Shown: one piece after another, positions 30,970 through 38,656 of the stretch
How the letters are laid out: each line of letters starts with the position of its first letter
Numbering within the stretch: position 1 is the stretch's first letter
Assembly (NCBI GenBank): GCA_900314755.1
Contig: OMWH01000031.1
Coordinates: forward strand, 1 to 42,734
DNA: 42,734 nt
From: an uncultured Prevotellaceae bacterium
GTDB lineage: Bacteria; Bacteroidota; Bacteroidia; Bacteroidales; Bacteroidaceae
Direction of reading: 5' to 3'
Notes under the pieces: model-generated
The model's database searches: none
Told to the model about the DNA's origin: nothing
The model's input: only the letters and a program-made list of their open reading frames with translations
Translations under genes and position numbers: made by a program

Positions 30970-32298
30970 ATGAAAAAGTACTTAATTTTCTCTTTTGCTG
31001 CCCTGATGGGTGTAATGACTTTCACTGCTTGCGGTGATGATGACAACAAAAATGGTGGTAAAGATGATGGTGACGATAATACCGAGTTCAATATCGTGAC
31101 AACATCTCCTATTGTTGACAAAGATACTTATGCCGACAATACAACAGGTTACAATGATAAATCTTTTGGTAATGCCGCCATTGAAGGTTGCACTGATCTC
31201 GTTGATGAGCTGACAGCTGCCAACGCTGTCATTACGGCTTCTAAGCTCACAGACGTTCAAGAGTCTTATCTGTATCTGGTACTCGACAACTTAGTTGACA
31301 ATGTAATCGTACCAACTTATACCGATCTCGCTGACAATGTAGAGGACTTGGAAAAGACACTGAAAGGTCTCACCGTCAGCACCATCACACAGTCCCAGAT
31401 TAACAAGGCATGCGAAGATTTCAAGGCTGCCCGTCTCCACTGGGAGCGTTCTGAGGCATTCCTGATGGGTGCCGCCTCAGACTTTGACATTGACCCGACC
31501 ATCGACTCATGGCCTCTGAACCGTTCTTTGCTGTTGAGCTACTTCAACAATGGCATGAGTGAAGAGATGCTGAACGATGCCACCATCCTCGGCTTCCATG
31601 CTATGGAGTTCATCCTCTTCCGTGACGGTCAGCCCCGTAAGGTGACTGAGTTCCAAGGAACTGACACCTATAAGGGCTTCGAGAAGATTACCGGTGAGCA
31701 AGAACTGGCATACGCCCAGACCATCTGCACCCTGTTGAAGCAGCGTTGCTTCCAGTTACAGGTAGCATGGGAGGGAGAGACTTCTGCCAATGCCAGCCGT
31801 GTCGCTGTCGTAAAGGAGGCTGGTCTTGACTATACCACAGAGAACGGACTGAGCTATGGTGAGAATCTGGTAGGCGCTGGTGTTAACAGCAAGAGCACTT
31901 TCAAATCACTGAAGGCAGCGATTGCTCAGGTACTCTCTAACGACGAGGGCAGCTGTGTAGGTATTGCCAATGAGGTAGGTACTGCAAAGATTGCCAATCC
32001 CTTCTCTGCCGGTGACGTGTCATACGTGGAGTCACCTTACAGCTATAACTCTATCGCTGACTTCCGTGACAACATCCGCTCAATCCGTAATATCTGGTTG
32101 GGATCTACCAATAAGACAGCCAACAAATACAGCTTCCACACTTTCTTTGCCAGTGTGAAGCAAGAGAATGTCAACCAGGATTTGGAGAGCACCTATGTGC
32201 GCGCCATCGAGGCTATCAGCAATATGCCCTCTCCTTTCGTGAAGTATTGCTGCAGCATCTGGAATATTAATTTCGAAGATGATAATGACTGGGATTAA
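30970..32298 (+). CDS. Imelysin-family lipoprotein
   Basis: 442 residues. The lipobox is FTAC (about Cys21), followed by GDDDNKNGGKDDGDDN, an acid-rich start like the Bacteroidetes surface-export signal. The imelysin motif GFHAMEFILF (HxxE) lies near residue 210, and the companion stretch RLHWERSEAFLMGAASDFDIDP near 155. The ICMP/EfeO-type imelysin fold is associated with iron acquisition, and several family members are surface lipoproteins. It is 19 nt after the porin, and a hairpin and then the di-heme oxidoreductase gene follow. Imelysin next to a di-heme oxidoreductase is a recurrent pairing in other bacteria (recalled). Confidence 0.9.
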   Translation: MKKYLIFSFAALMGVMTFTACGDDDNKNGGKDDGDDNTEFNIVTTSPIVDKDTYADNTTGYNDKSFGNAAIEGCTDLVDELTAANAVITASKLTDVQESYLYLVLDNLVDNVIVPTYTDLADNVEDLEKTLKGLTVSTITQSQINKACEDFKAARLHWERSEAFLMGAASDFDIDPTIDSWPLNRSLLLSYFNNGMSEEMLNDATILGFHAMEFILFRDGQPRKVTEFQGTDTYKGFEKITGEQELAYAQTICTLLKQRCFQLQVAWEGETSANASRVAVVKEAGLDYTTENGLSYGENLVGAGVNSKSTFKSLKAAIAQVLSNDEGSCVGIANEVGTAKIANPFSAGDVSYVESPYSYNSIADFRDNIRSIRNIWLGSTNKTANKYSFHTFFASVKQENVNQDLESTYVRAIEAISNMPSPFVKYCCSIWNINFEDDNDWD

Positions 32299-32325
32299 AT
32301 AGACAGACATAGACTATTTAGTGCT

Positions 32326-32356
32326 AAGCGCCTCACCCTAAAAAGGTGAGACGCTT
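32326..32356 (+). promoter_or_regulatory. Intercistronic hairpin, possible attenuator
   Basis: AAGCG-CTCACC with GGTGAG-CGCTT (32326-32337, 32345-32356), one mismatched bulge position each side, 7-nt loop. No T-run follows, so it more likely affects mRNA stability or processing between imelysin and the di-heme gene. Confidence 0.4.
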
Positions 32357-32391
32357 CAGCCGTTAAAATAATAACCTTTAAAATAAGTAAT

Positions 32392-34173
32392 ATGATGAAA
32401 CTGAAAAACCTATCAAAAGTGATGCTCGGACTTGCTGTCCTGTCACTGGTGGCATGCTCTGATGACAACACGCCAAGCGGAATCGGTGAGCTGACACCAG
32501 AGGAGAGTGCCTTTGGCAAGGCTAACGACGTGTTTACCGCCGAGGAATGGTACCCTGGCGGTCAGTTGGGAACGACGGAGAAGGCAAGCTACTCTGCCAT
32601 CACACCTGCCGCTGAAGCCATGGAGGAAGACTTCAACACGGGTGAAGACTTCTTCGAGCATCTCTACACTTTCGATGTAGCACCCCGTAAGGGACTCGGT
32701 CCCGCCTGGGTCCGTAACGGCTGTATCGCCTGCCACCCCAGCTATGGTCACGGCAAGCGCCAGACAGAGTATCGTGCCAACACCATCGGCAACGGTTACC
32801 TGCTGGTTATCTATCACCCCACAGAGGCATATACCGAGGATGGTGTACGCTACACCACCAGCAACTCCCCTTATATCTCTGAGGTAACTGGTATGCCACA
32901 GACACAGGCAATGTCTCCCTTCAAGGCTCCTATCGACGAGAGCCAGATCAAGATTGAGTGGAAAGACGTGACCAAGATGCCGAGTGGTCTGCCCATGACC
33001 TTCCCTGACGGTGAGAAATACGCTTTGATCTATCCTGAGGTGACTATCCCTGCCACCGCCTTCAACACCAATCCCGTACCCACCAATTATGAGGTACGCC
33101 TGGAGTCTACCATTGGTGTCTATGGCACTGGACTTATTGACGCCATCAGCGATGACGACATGCGTGAGCAGTATCGCAAGGAGGCTCCTTACGTAGACCT
33201 GAACCCCGCTATGTGGGACAAGGCTGCCAATGACTTTGCAGCCTCCGCCTATTACGGTGCAGGCTATAATGACACCAAAAGCCACAATGGCGGCAAGGGT
33301 ATCGTGAAGAAGTTCACCTATGCCATGACCCGCGGCTCACTGCAGGATGGTGCCGGTGCCAACGCTATCTGGAACATCACCAATGTGACCCGTTCCGACC
33401 GTCACTGGCTCTACAGCACGACAGCATGGGCTCAGGCTCAGAGTGAGGACGCTGAGGTCATCGCCTATATCAAGGAGCATGGTGCCTCTCCGTTGAGCAT
33501 CCTGCACCCTTACTATGCCGACGGTACCGACGAGGGCATCAGGGCTCGTGTCTATGAGGTGCTGAATACCCCCAGCATAGCCTACAAAGACACCTTCGAG
33601 AAGTATCTGCTGAACGACGAGTACTATGGTGGTGAGGAGGAGATGTCCGACAAGCAGTACTACCAGTTCATGGTATGGCACCGCGGACTTGCCGTTCCTG
33701 CCGCCCGTAACCTTGACGACAAGGACGTGCAGCGTGGTAAGACGCTGTTCACACAGATGGGATGCGCCCAGTGTCACCGTCCTTCCTGGACGACAGGTGC
33801 CGACAATATGTGGGTGGATGCCAGCATCAAGGCTTATGCGCAGAGCATCGGCAAGGATGCCAGTGAGATGCTGCCCAAATATCCTTACCAGAAGATATGG
33901 CCCTATACCGATATGGTACAGCACCGTCTCTTCATGGAGAACGACATCCGTACGGGCTGGTGCCGCACCACCCCACTCTGGGGACGTGGCTTGTCCCGTC
34001 AGCTGACGGGTGCTGACGACCGTCTGCATGACTGCCGTGCCCGCACCGTCATCGAGGCGATTATGTGGCATGCCTACTCCAAGCAGTCGGATGCCTACAG
34101 CTCCGCCGTACAGTTCTATAACCTCCCGAAGGCAGACCGTTACGCTGTCGTGAAGTTCATTGAATCTATTTAA
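32392..34173 (+). CDS. Di-heme c-type oxidoreductase lipoprotein (DHOR/DUF1111)
   Basis: 593 residues. The lipobox LVAC (about Cys22) is followed by SDDN. Two heme-attachment motifs are seen: CIACH (111-115) and CAQCH (458-462). The fold matches di-heme oxidoreductases of the MauG/cytochrome-c-peroxidase superfamily (VRNGCIACH; RGLAVPAARNL; GWCRTTPLWGRGLSR; HDCRARTVIEAIMWH). As a c-type protein it needs heme ligation, and the CcsBA gene lies 49 nt downstream. In other bacteria it pairs with imelysin. Substrate unknown. Start 32392 or 32395 (MM). Confidence 0.9.
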   Translation: MMKLKNLSKVMLGLAVLSLVACSDDNTPSGIGELTPEESAFGKANDVFTAEEWYPGGQLGTTEKASYSAITPAAEAMEEDFNTGEDFFEHLYTFDVAPRKGLGPAWVRNGCIACHPSYGHGKRQTEYRANTIGNGYLLVIYHPTEAYTEDGVRYTTSNSPYISEVTGMPQTQAMSPFKAPIDESQIKIEWKDVTKMPSGLPMTFPDGEKYALIYPEVTIPATAFNTNPVPTNYEVRLESTIGVYGTGLIDAISDDDMREQYRKEAPYVDLNPAMWDKAANDFAASAYYGAGYNDTKSHNGGKGIVKKFTYAMTRGSLQDGAGANAIWNITNVTRSDRHWLYSTTAWAQAQSEDAEVIAYIKEHGASPLSILHPYYADGTDEGIRARVYEVLNTPSIAYKDTFEKYLLNDEYYGGEEEMSDKQYYQFMVWHRGLAVPAARNLDDKDVQRGKTLFTQMGCAQCHRPSWTTGADNMWVDASIKAYAQSIGKDASEMLPKYPYQKIWPYTDMVQHRLFMENDIRTGWCRTTPLWGRGLSRQLTGADDRLHDCRARTVIEAIMWHAYSKQSDAYSSAVQFYNLPKADRYAVVKFIESI

Positions 34174-34184
34174 TACACTGTTTT

Positions 34185-34216
34185 CTTGCCTGAATGGCAG
34201 ATAATGTGTATCTTTG
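34185..34216 (+). promoter_or_regulatory. ccsBA promoter
   Basis: CTTG (34185-34188), 20 nt, TATCTTTG (34209-34216). The ATG at 34223 is just 6 nt past the -7 box, so the mRNA may be leaderless. Confidence 0.65.
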
Positions 34217-34222
34217 CACAAT

Positions 34223-36391
34223 ATGAAGAAAACTGTCATAGCATTCTATATCGTGGTGATAGCCGTCATGGCTGTCGCCACGATTGTTGAGAAATACCAA
34301 GGGACCTCCTATGTGTCCGAGCATATCTACGGTTCCTGGTGGTTCTCTGCCCTTTGGGCTGTCCTCACCGCCTTTGCCGTCGGCTATTTTATCAAACAGC
34401 GGGTACGCCGTGCCTTTGCCGTCACCCTCCATCTGTCGTTTGTCGTCATCCTACTCGGTGCTTTGCTGACGCATCTCACCGCCGAGAAGGGGATTATCTA
34501 CCTGCGCACCGGTCAGTCTACAGACCGTTATATGACGGAGGACATGCAACTGCACCCCCTGCCCTTCTCAGTAAGGCTCGACCGTTTCGAGGTGGAGTAT
34601 CATGAGGGGACGAGTGCCGCTGCCGACTATGTCTCGACCATCACGATGGATGACGGTAAGGAACAGAAGCAGGAGAGGATCTCCATGAATAACATTGCTT
34701 CCTTCCATAGCGTGCGACTCTATCAGAGCAGCTTCGACGAGGATATGCAAGGCAGTATCCTTGCTATGAACAGTGACCCCTGGGGCATCCCCGTCACCTA
34801 TCTGGGCTATGCCCTTCTCTTCATCTCCCTTATCTGGATGCTCTTTGACCCGAAGGGCACCTATCGCCGACTGCTTCGCTCCCCGCTCCTGAAACGGGGA
34901 ATGATGCTGCTGGCACTCTTCCATCTCACCTCTTCCATCTCACCTCTTCACGCCGCCCCCCGTGTGCTGCCGAAAGAGACTGCCGAGAAGTTCGGACAAC
35001 TCTTCATGGTATATAACGACCGGGTATGTCCGGTACAGACCTACGCCATCGACTTCACCAAGAAACTCTATGGCAAGCGCTCGTATGGGGAATATTCTGC
35101 CGAACAGGTACTCACCGGTTTTGTCTTCTTCCACGACGACTGGGCAGAAGAACCGGTCATCAAGGTGAAGGGCGGAGAACTGAAAGGCCGCCTCGGTATC
35201 CCCGACTATGCCAGCATGAACTATTTCTTCGGCAAGAACGGCTATATCCTCGGTCCTTACGTCCAGGAGTTCTACCAAGGACAGCAACAGGAGAGTTTCC
35301 ACAAGCAGGTTTCCAAGATGGACGAGAAGCTCATGCTCATCATGGACTTGCACAAGGGAACGCCCTTGAAACTCCTGCCCTATCAGGACAAAGGCACTAT
35401 CACCTGGTATGCCCCCACAGACAACCTCCCTGAGCAGATGGACGAGGAACACCGGAAGTATATCCGTGACGTGTTCACCCTTCTCAACGGAGAGATACAG
35501 GCAGGCAACTATCAGCGTGCCAATGCCTTCCTCGACAAGATGCAGGACTACCAAAAGACCTTCGGAGCCTCCTCCCTGCCTACTGACACACAGGTCAAGG
35601 CTGAGCGCATATATAATAAGGTGGCGTTTGCCACCATCCTCTTCATGGCATGTCTCACCATGGGCATCCTCTCGTTCCTCTTGTTGATATTCAACAAGAT
35701 GCGCCCCACGTTCTGGTGGCAGCGGGGTTTCCTGTTACTGGCATTCCTCGTCCTGTCGTACGGTCTTGCCCTACGATGGATCATCACAGGGACCATCCCC
35801 ATGTCGAACGGTTACGAGACCATGCTCTTCCTTGCCTGGAGCATCATGCTGCTGTCACTCATCGTGTGCAGCTGGTTCCCTATCATGCTCACCTTCGGTT
35901 TCCTGCTGTCGGGCTTCTTCCTGCTGGTGAGCCATATCTCACAGATGGACCCGCAGATCAGCCATCTGATGCCCGTCCTCAACTCCCCCCTGCTGACCAT
36001 CCATGTCAGCATCATCATGATGTCGTTCGCACTGCTGTCACTGACCTGTATCTGTGGCATCACCGCATTCATCATGCGGCGGCAGGCAGAGGAGCTGAAA
36101 CTGCTGTCGCAGCTCTTCCTCTTCCCTGCCCTCACCTGTCTGGGCTTCGGCATCTTCATCGGTGCCATCTGGGCGAATGTGTCATGGGGCACCTACTGGA
36201 GCTGGGACCCGAAGGAGACATGGGCACTCATCACCTTTATGATCTATGCCGTAGGTGTCCATGAGCAGTCCTTGCCATTCCTCCGCAAGCCGACCCTGTA
36301 CCATCTGTATATGACACTTGCCTTCCTGACCATCCTCATGACCTACTTTGGTGTGAATTATTTCCTGGGTGGCATGCACAGCTATGCATAA
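34223..36391 (+). CDS. Fused ResB-CcsA cytochrome c synthase (CcsBA, system II)
   Basis: 722 residues. The N-terminal part is ResB/CcsB-like (four helices, large periplasmic region 100-465). The C-terminal part is CcsA, with the WWD-type motif WGTYWSWDPKETW (from residue 655) and several His (MSNGYETMLF region; HVSIIMMSFAL; YAVGVHEQ) expected as heme ligands. It moves heme to the outer face of the inner membrane and ligates it to CxxCH. Most likely it matures the upstream DHOR. Start 34223 is the ATG just after the -7 box; a TTG at 34214 overlaps that box and is rejected. A 14-bp (2x7) repeat lies at 34916-34951 in frame. Confidence 0.92.
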   Translation: MKKTVIAFYIVVIAVMAVATIVEKYQGTSYVSEHIYGSWWFSALWAVLTAFAVGYFIKQRVRRAFAVTLHLSFVVILLGALLTHLTAEKGIIYLRTGQSTDRYMTEDMQLHPLPFSVRLDRFEVEYHEGTSAAADYVSTITMDDGKEQKQERISMNNIASFHSVRLYQSSFDEDMQGSILAMNSDPWGIPVTYLGYALLFISLIWMLFDPKGTYRRLLRSPLLKRGMMLLALFHLTSSISPLHAAPRVLPKETAEKFGQLFMVYNDRVCPVQTYAIDFTKKLYGKRSYGEYSAEQVLTGFVFFHDDWAEEPVIKVKGGELKGRLGIPDYASMNYFFGKNGYILGPYVQEFYQGQQQESFHKQVSKMDEKLMLIMDLHKGTPLKLLPYQDKGTITWYAPTDNLPEQMDEEHRKYIRDVFTLLNGEIQAGNYQRANAFLDKMQDYQKTFGASSLPTDTQVKAERIYNKVAFATILFMACLTMGILSFLLLIFNKMRPTFWWQRGFLLLAFLVLSYGLALRWIITGTIPMSNGYETMLFLAWSIMLLSLIVCSWFPIMLTFGFLLSGFFLLVSHISQMDPQISHLMPVLNSPLLTIHVSIIMMSFALLSLTCICGITAFIMRRQAEELKLLSQLFLFPALTCLGFGIFIGAIWANVSWGTYWSWDPKETWALITFMIYAVGVHEQSLPFLRKPTLYHLYMTLAFLTILMTYFGVNYFLGGMHSYA
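34916..34951 (+). repeat. CTCTTCCATCTCAC 14-bp repeats inside ccsBA
   Basis: Two full 14-bp units (34916 and 34930) plus CTCTTCAC; 14 is twice the 7-bp period seen elsewhere. Encodes about FHLTSSISPLH in the periplasmic part. Confidence 0.85.
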
Positions 36392-36404
36392 AAAGTCGTT
36401 TTTC

Positions 36405-36436
36405 TTTGGTTCTGTGCATGATTTTCATTACCTTTG
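36405..36436 (+). promoter_or_regulatory. Promoter of the RidA-family gene
   Basis: TTTG (36405-36408), 20 nt, TACCTTTG (36429-36436). A textbook match 18 nt before the start codon. Confidence 0.85.
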
Positions 36437-36454
36437 CACGCAAATAAAAGAACA

Positions 36455-37600
36455 ATGGAAAGTAATACCCATACTATAACATTCGAGAAAGCATACGCCG
36501 AGATATATCAGTTTGACAACGGGACAGAAGTAAAGGAATTTCATGCCATGATTCACGTCAGTGAACCAGGGCTTCCTTTCGCCAACCAGTTAGAGGCGGT
36601 ACTCAATGCCTATAACTCACTGGTAGAGGAGAAGCTGCCTGGTGCACAGGCTGTTTTCAAACGCTATTTCCTCAGTGATGCCGCCAACCAGCAGGACGAG
36701 GTCATTGTCGCCGACATGACCGACTGTGCCAAGAGCATCATCCAGCAGGCTCCCCTTGACGGTACGAAGATTGCCTTGTGGGTTTATTTCATGACAGGTG
36801 TCAGGACATCTGTCACCCATGGCGGTCTCTATGCCGTAGAGCACAATGGCTTCAAGCACCTGTGGAACGGCAGTGCCCATAACCTTGCCGCCAATTCCGA
36901 ATACCAGACACGCCTGCTCTTCAACGAGTATAACATGCAACTGCTGGAGGAGGGCTGTACCCTGAAGGACAACTGCATCCGCACCTGGTTCTTCGTCAAT
37001 GACGTGGACCTTAACTATGGGGGTGTCGTCCGTGCCCGTAACCAGTTCTTCTTCACACAGGGACTCACCGTCAACACACACTTCATCGCCTCTACGGGTA
37101 TCGGTGGCAGACAGGCTGACCCTAACGTGCTGTCGCAGATGGACAACTATGCCATCGCAGGCATCGAGCAGGAGCAGATACACTACCTCTATGCCCCTAC
37201 CCACCTCAACCGCACCAGCGACTACGGGGTGAGCTTCGAGCGTGGCACCCGTGTTGACTATCAGGACCGCCGCCATGTGTTCATCTCCGGTACGGCAAGT
37301 ATCAACAACAAGGGCGAGATCAAATATCCCAAGAATATCGTCAAGCAGACAGAGCGTATGTGGGAGAACGTGGAGACCCTTCTTGCCGAGGCGGAATGCA
37401 CCTACGACGACGTGTGCTATATGGTGGTCTATCTGCGTGACACCTCTGACTATCAGCTGGTACACAAGATGTATGAGACACGGTTCCATGGCAAGCCCTA
37501 TGTCATCGTCCATGCTCCCGTCTGCCGTTCCGGCTGGCTGGTAGAGATGGAGTGCATGGCTATACGCAAGGTTGACAATCCATCATTCAAGGCATTCTAA
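36455..37600 (+). CDS. Large RidA/YjgF-family protein
   Basis: 381 residues, much longer than the roughly 130 of a simple RidA. The RidA-like part is the C-terminal third (VFISGTASINNKGEIKYPKN, QTERMWENVETLLAEAECTYDDV, RYETRF-type, VIVHAPVCRSGWLVEMECMA). The earlier part has a related fold and motifs reminiscent of the chorismatase/FkbO-Hyg5 branch (CIRTWFFVNDVDLNYGGVV, RNQFFFTQGL, STGIGG). I cannot say whether it is a deaminase, chorismatase-like or ligand-binding protein. Start 36455 follows the -7 box; the Met at 36434 lies within that box. Monocistronic, no visible terminator. Confidence 0.78.
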   Translation: MESNTHTITFEKAYAEIYQFDNGTEVKEFHAMIHVSEPGLPFANQLEAVLNAYNSLVEEKLPGAQAVFKRYFLSDAANQQDEVIVADMTDCAKSIIQQAPLDGTKIALWVYFMTGVRTSVTHGGLYAVEHNGFKHLWNGSAHNLAANSEYQTRLLFNEYNMQLLEEGCTLKDNCIRTWFFVNDVDLNYGGVVRARNQFFFTQGLTVNTHFIASTGIGGRQADPNVLSQMDNYAIAGIEQEQIHYLYAPTHLNRTSDYGVSFERGTRVDYQDRRHVFISGTASINNKGEIKYPKNIVKQTERMWENVETLLAEAECTYDDVCYMVVYLRDTSDYQLVHKMYETRFHGKPYVIVHAPVCRSGWLVEMECMAIRKVDNPSFKAF

Positions 37601-37698
37601 GAGAATAGTGGTGATAGCCCTAATCAGTCGTTATACCCAAGCTAAAAGCCTTTCAAATTAACCTTCTGACTTGTTCTCATTATGGAAACAATCCTGTC

Positions 37699-37742
37699 CC
37701 CTATGGGAAACCGATAGGTTCCTTAGGGGAAACCAATGGGTT
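37699..37742. repeat. Two 22-bp units (GGGAAACC type)
   Basis: Adjacent 22-bp units at 37699-37720 and 37721-37742 share GGGAAACC and GGTT at the same offsets. Same 22-bp period as repeats at 451 and 42682. They lie in the gap 37601-37831, which holds no ordinary gene. Confidence 0.75.
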
Positions 37743-37750
37743 CCCACGTG

Positions 37751-37906
37751 CAATGATCCACTTTCCTGTCCAAATATTTTGTAGAACGAAATAAAAGGAA
37801 TACCTTTGCACAGTATTAATTAATATAACAAATGACAAAAATTTGTTTCCAAATATACAAAAGGAGCTCACCTATCCTTAGGAGAAGTGGATCATTGAGA
37901 GTCCCC
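37751..37906. repeat. Inverted repeat framing a promoter and mini-ORF
   Basis: CAATGATCCACTT (37751-37763) pairs exactly with AAGTGGATCATTG (37885-37897), which continues into AGAGTCCCC (37898-37906). Homologous sequence, in the form GGGGACTCT-GAATGATTCATTTT, occurs at 38509-38528. A full promoter lies between the arms. Confidence 0.7.
37778..37808 (+). promoter_or_regulatory. Promoter upstream of the NTF2-like gene (copy 1 of a duplicated module)
   Basis: TTTG (37778-37781), 19 nt, TACCTTTG (37801-37808). About 60 bp around it align with the promoter at 38544-38574 (shared GAAATAAAAG block between the boxes). Transcription would start near 37815 with a leader of about 165 nt to the NTF2-like gene. 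Confidence 0.75.
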
Positions 37907-37921
37907 AAATTTCCCAGTTGA
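37832..37921 (+). CDS. Possible 29-residue leader ORF
   Basis: ATG at 37832, 24 nt after the -7 box, to TGA at 37921; basic peptide beginning MTKICFQIYKR. It covers the right arm of the inverted repeat 37751-37897. Translation is unproven; it may simply be part of a leader. Confidence 0.25.
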   Translation: MTKICFQIYKRSSPILRRSGSLRVPKFPS

Positions 37922-37980
37922 TACAAACATGCCAAAAGATCAAAATGACATAAATACAATAGAAGATATAAATGTTTTTT

Positions 37981-38388
37981 ATGGATTATAAGGTTTATAT
38001 AATAGCGTGCTGTTTGTGTATCTGTACAAATACAGCATTTGCACAAACAAAAGTAAGAACTGTGAGTAACAGATGCTCATTCGTAGAGGAAGATACTATC
38101 AAAGACAAAGATTTCTGGTTTCCTGAAAACCAATCGATGAGTCTATTAAGTGTTGTTAATGATACAAAATCTGCCGCATTATTAACATATGTCTATGTAT
38201 CAAATCTTTTTGGGGAAAAAATAGCAAAGATAGAACAGCCGTATCATATTTCTATTGTTAATGACAGTTTATGGATGGTTTCTGGAACATCAAGACCACG
38301 AAATAAAAATAAGCAATGGAAAGGTAATTTCTATTTGTTAATCAATAAATTTAATGGTAAGATAATATCATGTATGCATGATAAATGA
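37981..38388 (+). CDS. Secreted NTF2-fold immunity-like protein
   Basis: 135 residues. The signal peptide (MDYKVYIIACCLCICTNTAFAQ) is followed by an NTF2-like region with the family pattern of a Tyr/His strand, NDSLWMVSGT, and a closing strand of the form NKFNGKIISCMH. Similar NTF2-fold immunity proteins (recalled) protect against toxins, but no toxin or secretion gene lies nearby. The gene is AT-rich with codon use unlike the neighbours, pointing to recent acquisition. Start 37981; an in-frame ATG at 37972 is possible. Expression may come from the promoter at 37778. Confidence 0.65.
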   Translation: MDYKVYIIACCLCICTNTAFAQTKVRTVSNRCSFVEEDTIKDKDFWFPENQSMSLLSVVNDTKSAALLTYVYVSNLFGEKIAKIEQPYHISIVNDSLWMVSGTSRPRNKNKQWKGNFYLLINKFNGKIISCMHDK

Positions 38389-38452
38389 ATTTTAATCATA
38401 GTTCCCTTAAAACCAAGGAGAGTCGCTTTTGATTTAAAAGAGTGAGAAAGTT

Positions 38453-38500
38453 ATGAAAAAGTATTTTTTATTACTTAATTTAATACTGGCATTTACCTGA
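38453..38500 (+). pseudogene. Truncated gene remnant: signal peptide only
   Basis: ATG at 38453 gives MKKYFLLLNLILAFT then TGA, the start of an exported protein. The last base of the stop is also the first base of the repeat AAGAAAGCTGGGGACTCT, so the gene seems to be cut exactly where the repeat starts. The rest of the gene is not seen. Confidence 0.5.
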
Positions 38501-38517
38501 AGAAAGCTGGGGACTCT
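38500..38517 (+). repeat. 18-bp repeat AAGAAAGCTGGGGACTCT (copy 1)
   Basis: Identical to 42586-42603; an inverted partial copy (AGAGTCCCC) lies at 37898-37906. Both full copies are followed by Bacteroidetes -7 boxes within 60 bp. Confidence 0.85.
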
Positions 38518-38543
38518 GAATGATTCATTTTCTTGTGAATTAT

Positions 38544-38574
38544 TTTGTTCTATGAAATAAAAGAAGTACCTTTG
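38544..38574 (+). promoter_or_regulatory. Promoter of a candidate small RNA (copy 2 of the module)
   Basis: TTTG (38544-38547), 19 nt, TACCTTTG (38567-38574). No ORF follows; a hairpin does. Confidence 0.75.
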
Positions 38575-38579
38575 AACTG

Positions 38580-38650
38580 CTTCACGGCAGGGACCTCTTC
38601 AAAACCAGTGCCCTCGATTCAGGGTACTGGTTATGAAGAGGATTCTTTTA
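38580..38650 (+). ncRNA. Candidate small RNA ending in a terminator-like hairpin
   Basis: Start estimated 5-8 nt past the -7 box at 38574. A possible 4-bp stem CTGC/GCAG (38577-38590) partly precedes the start. The main hairpin pairs 38594-38614 with 38621-38641 (CCTCTTC/GAAGAGG, ACCAGT/ACTGGT, CCCT/AGGG, loop CGATTC) and is followed by ATTCTTTTAT. That gives an RNA of about 70 nt. It lies just before the convergent stop codon at 38657, so the hairpin may also end that gene's opposing transcription. Function unknown. Confidence 0.55.
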
Positions 38651-38656
38651 TCGGGC

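Noticed and set aside
34214-34222. TTG start for ccsBA three codons upstream
   Set aside because: It lies within the -7 promoter box and cannot be on the mRNA.
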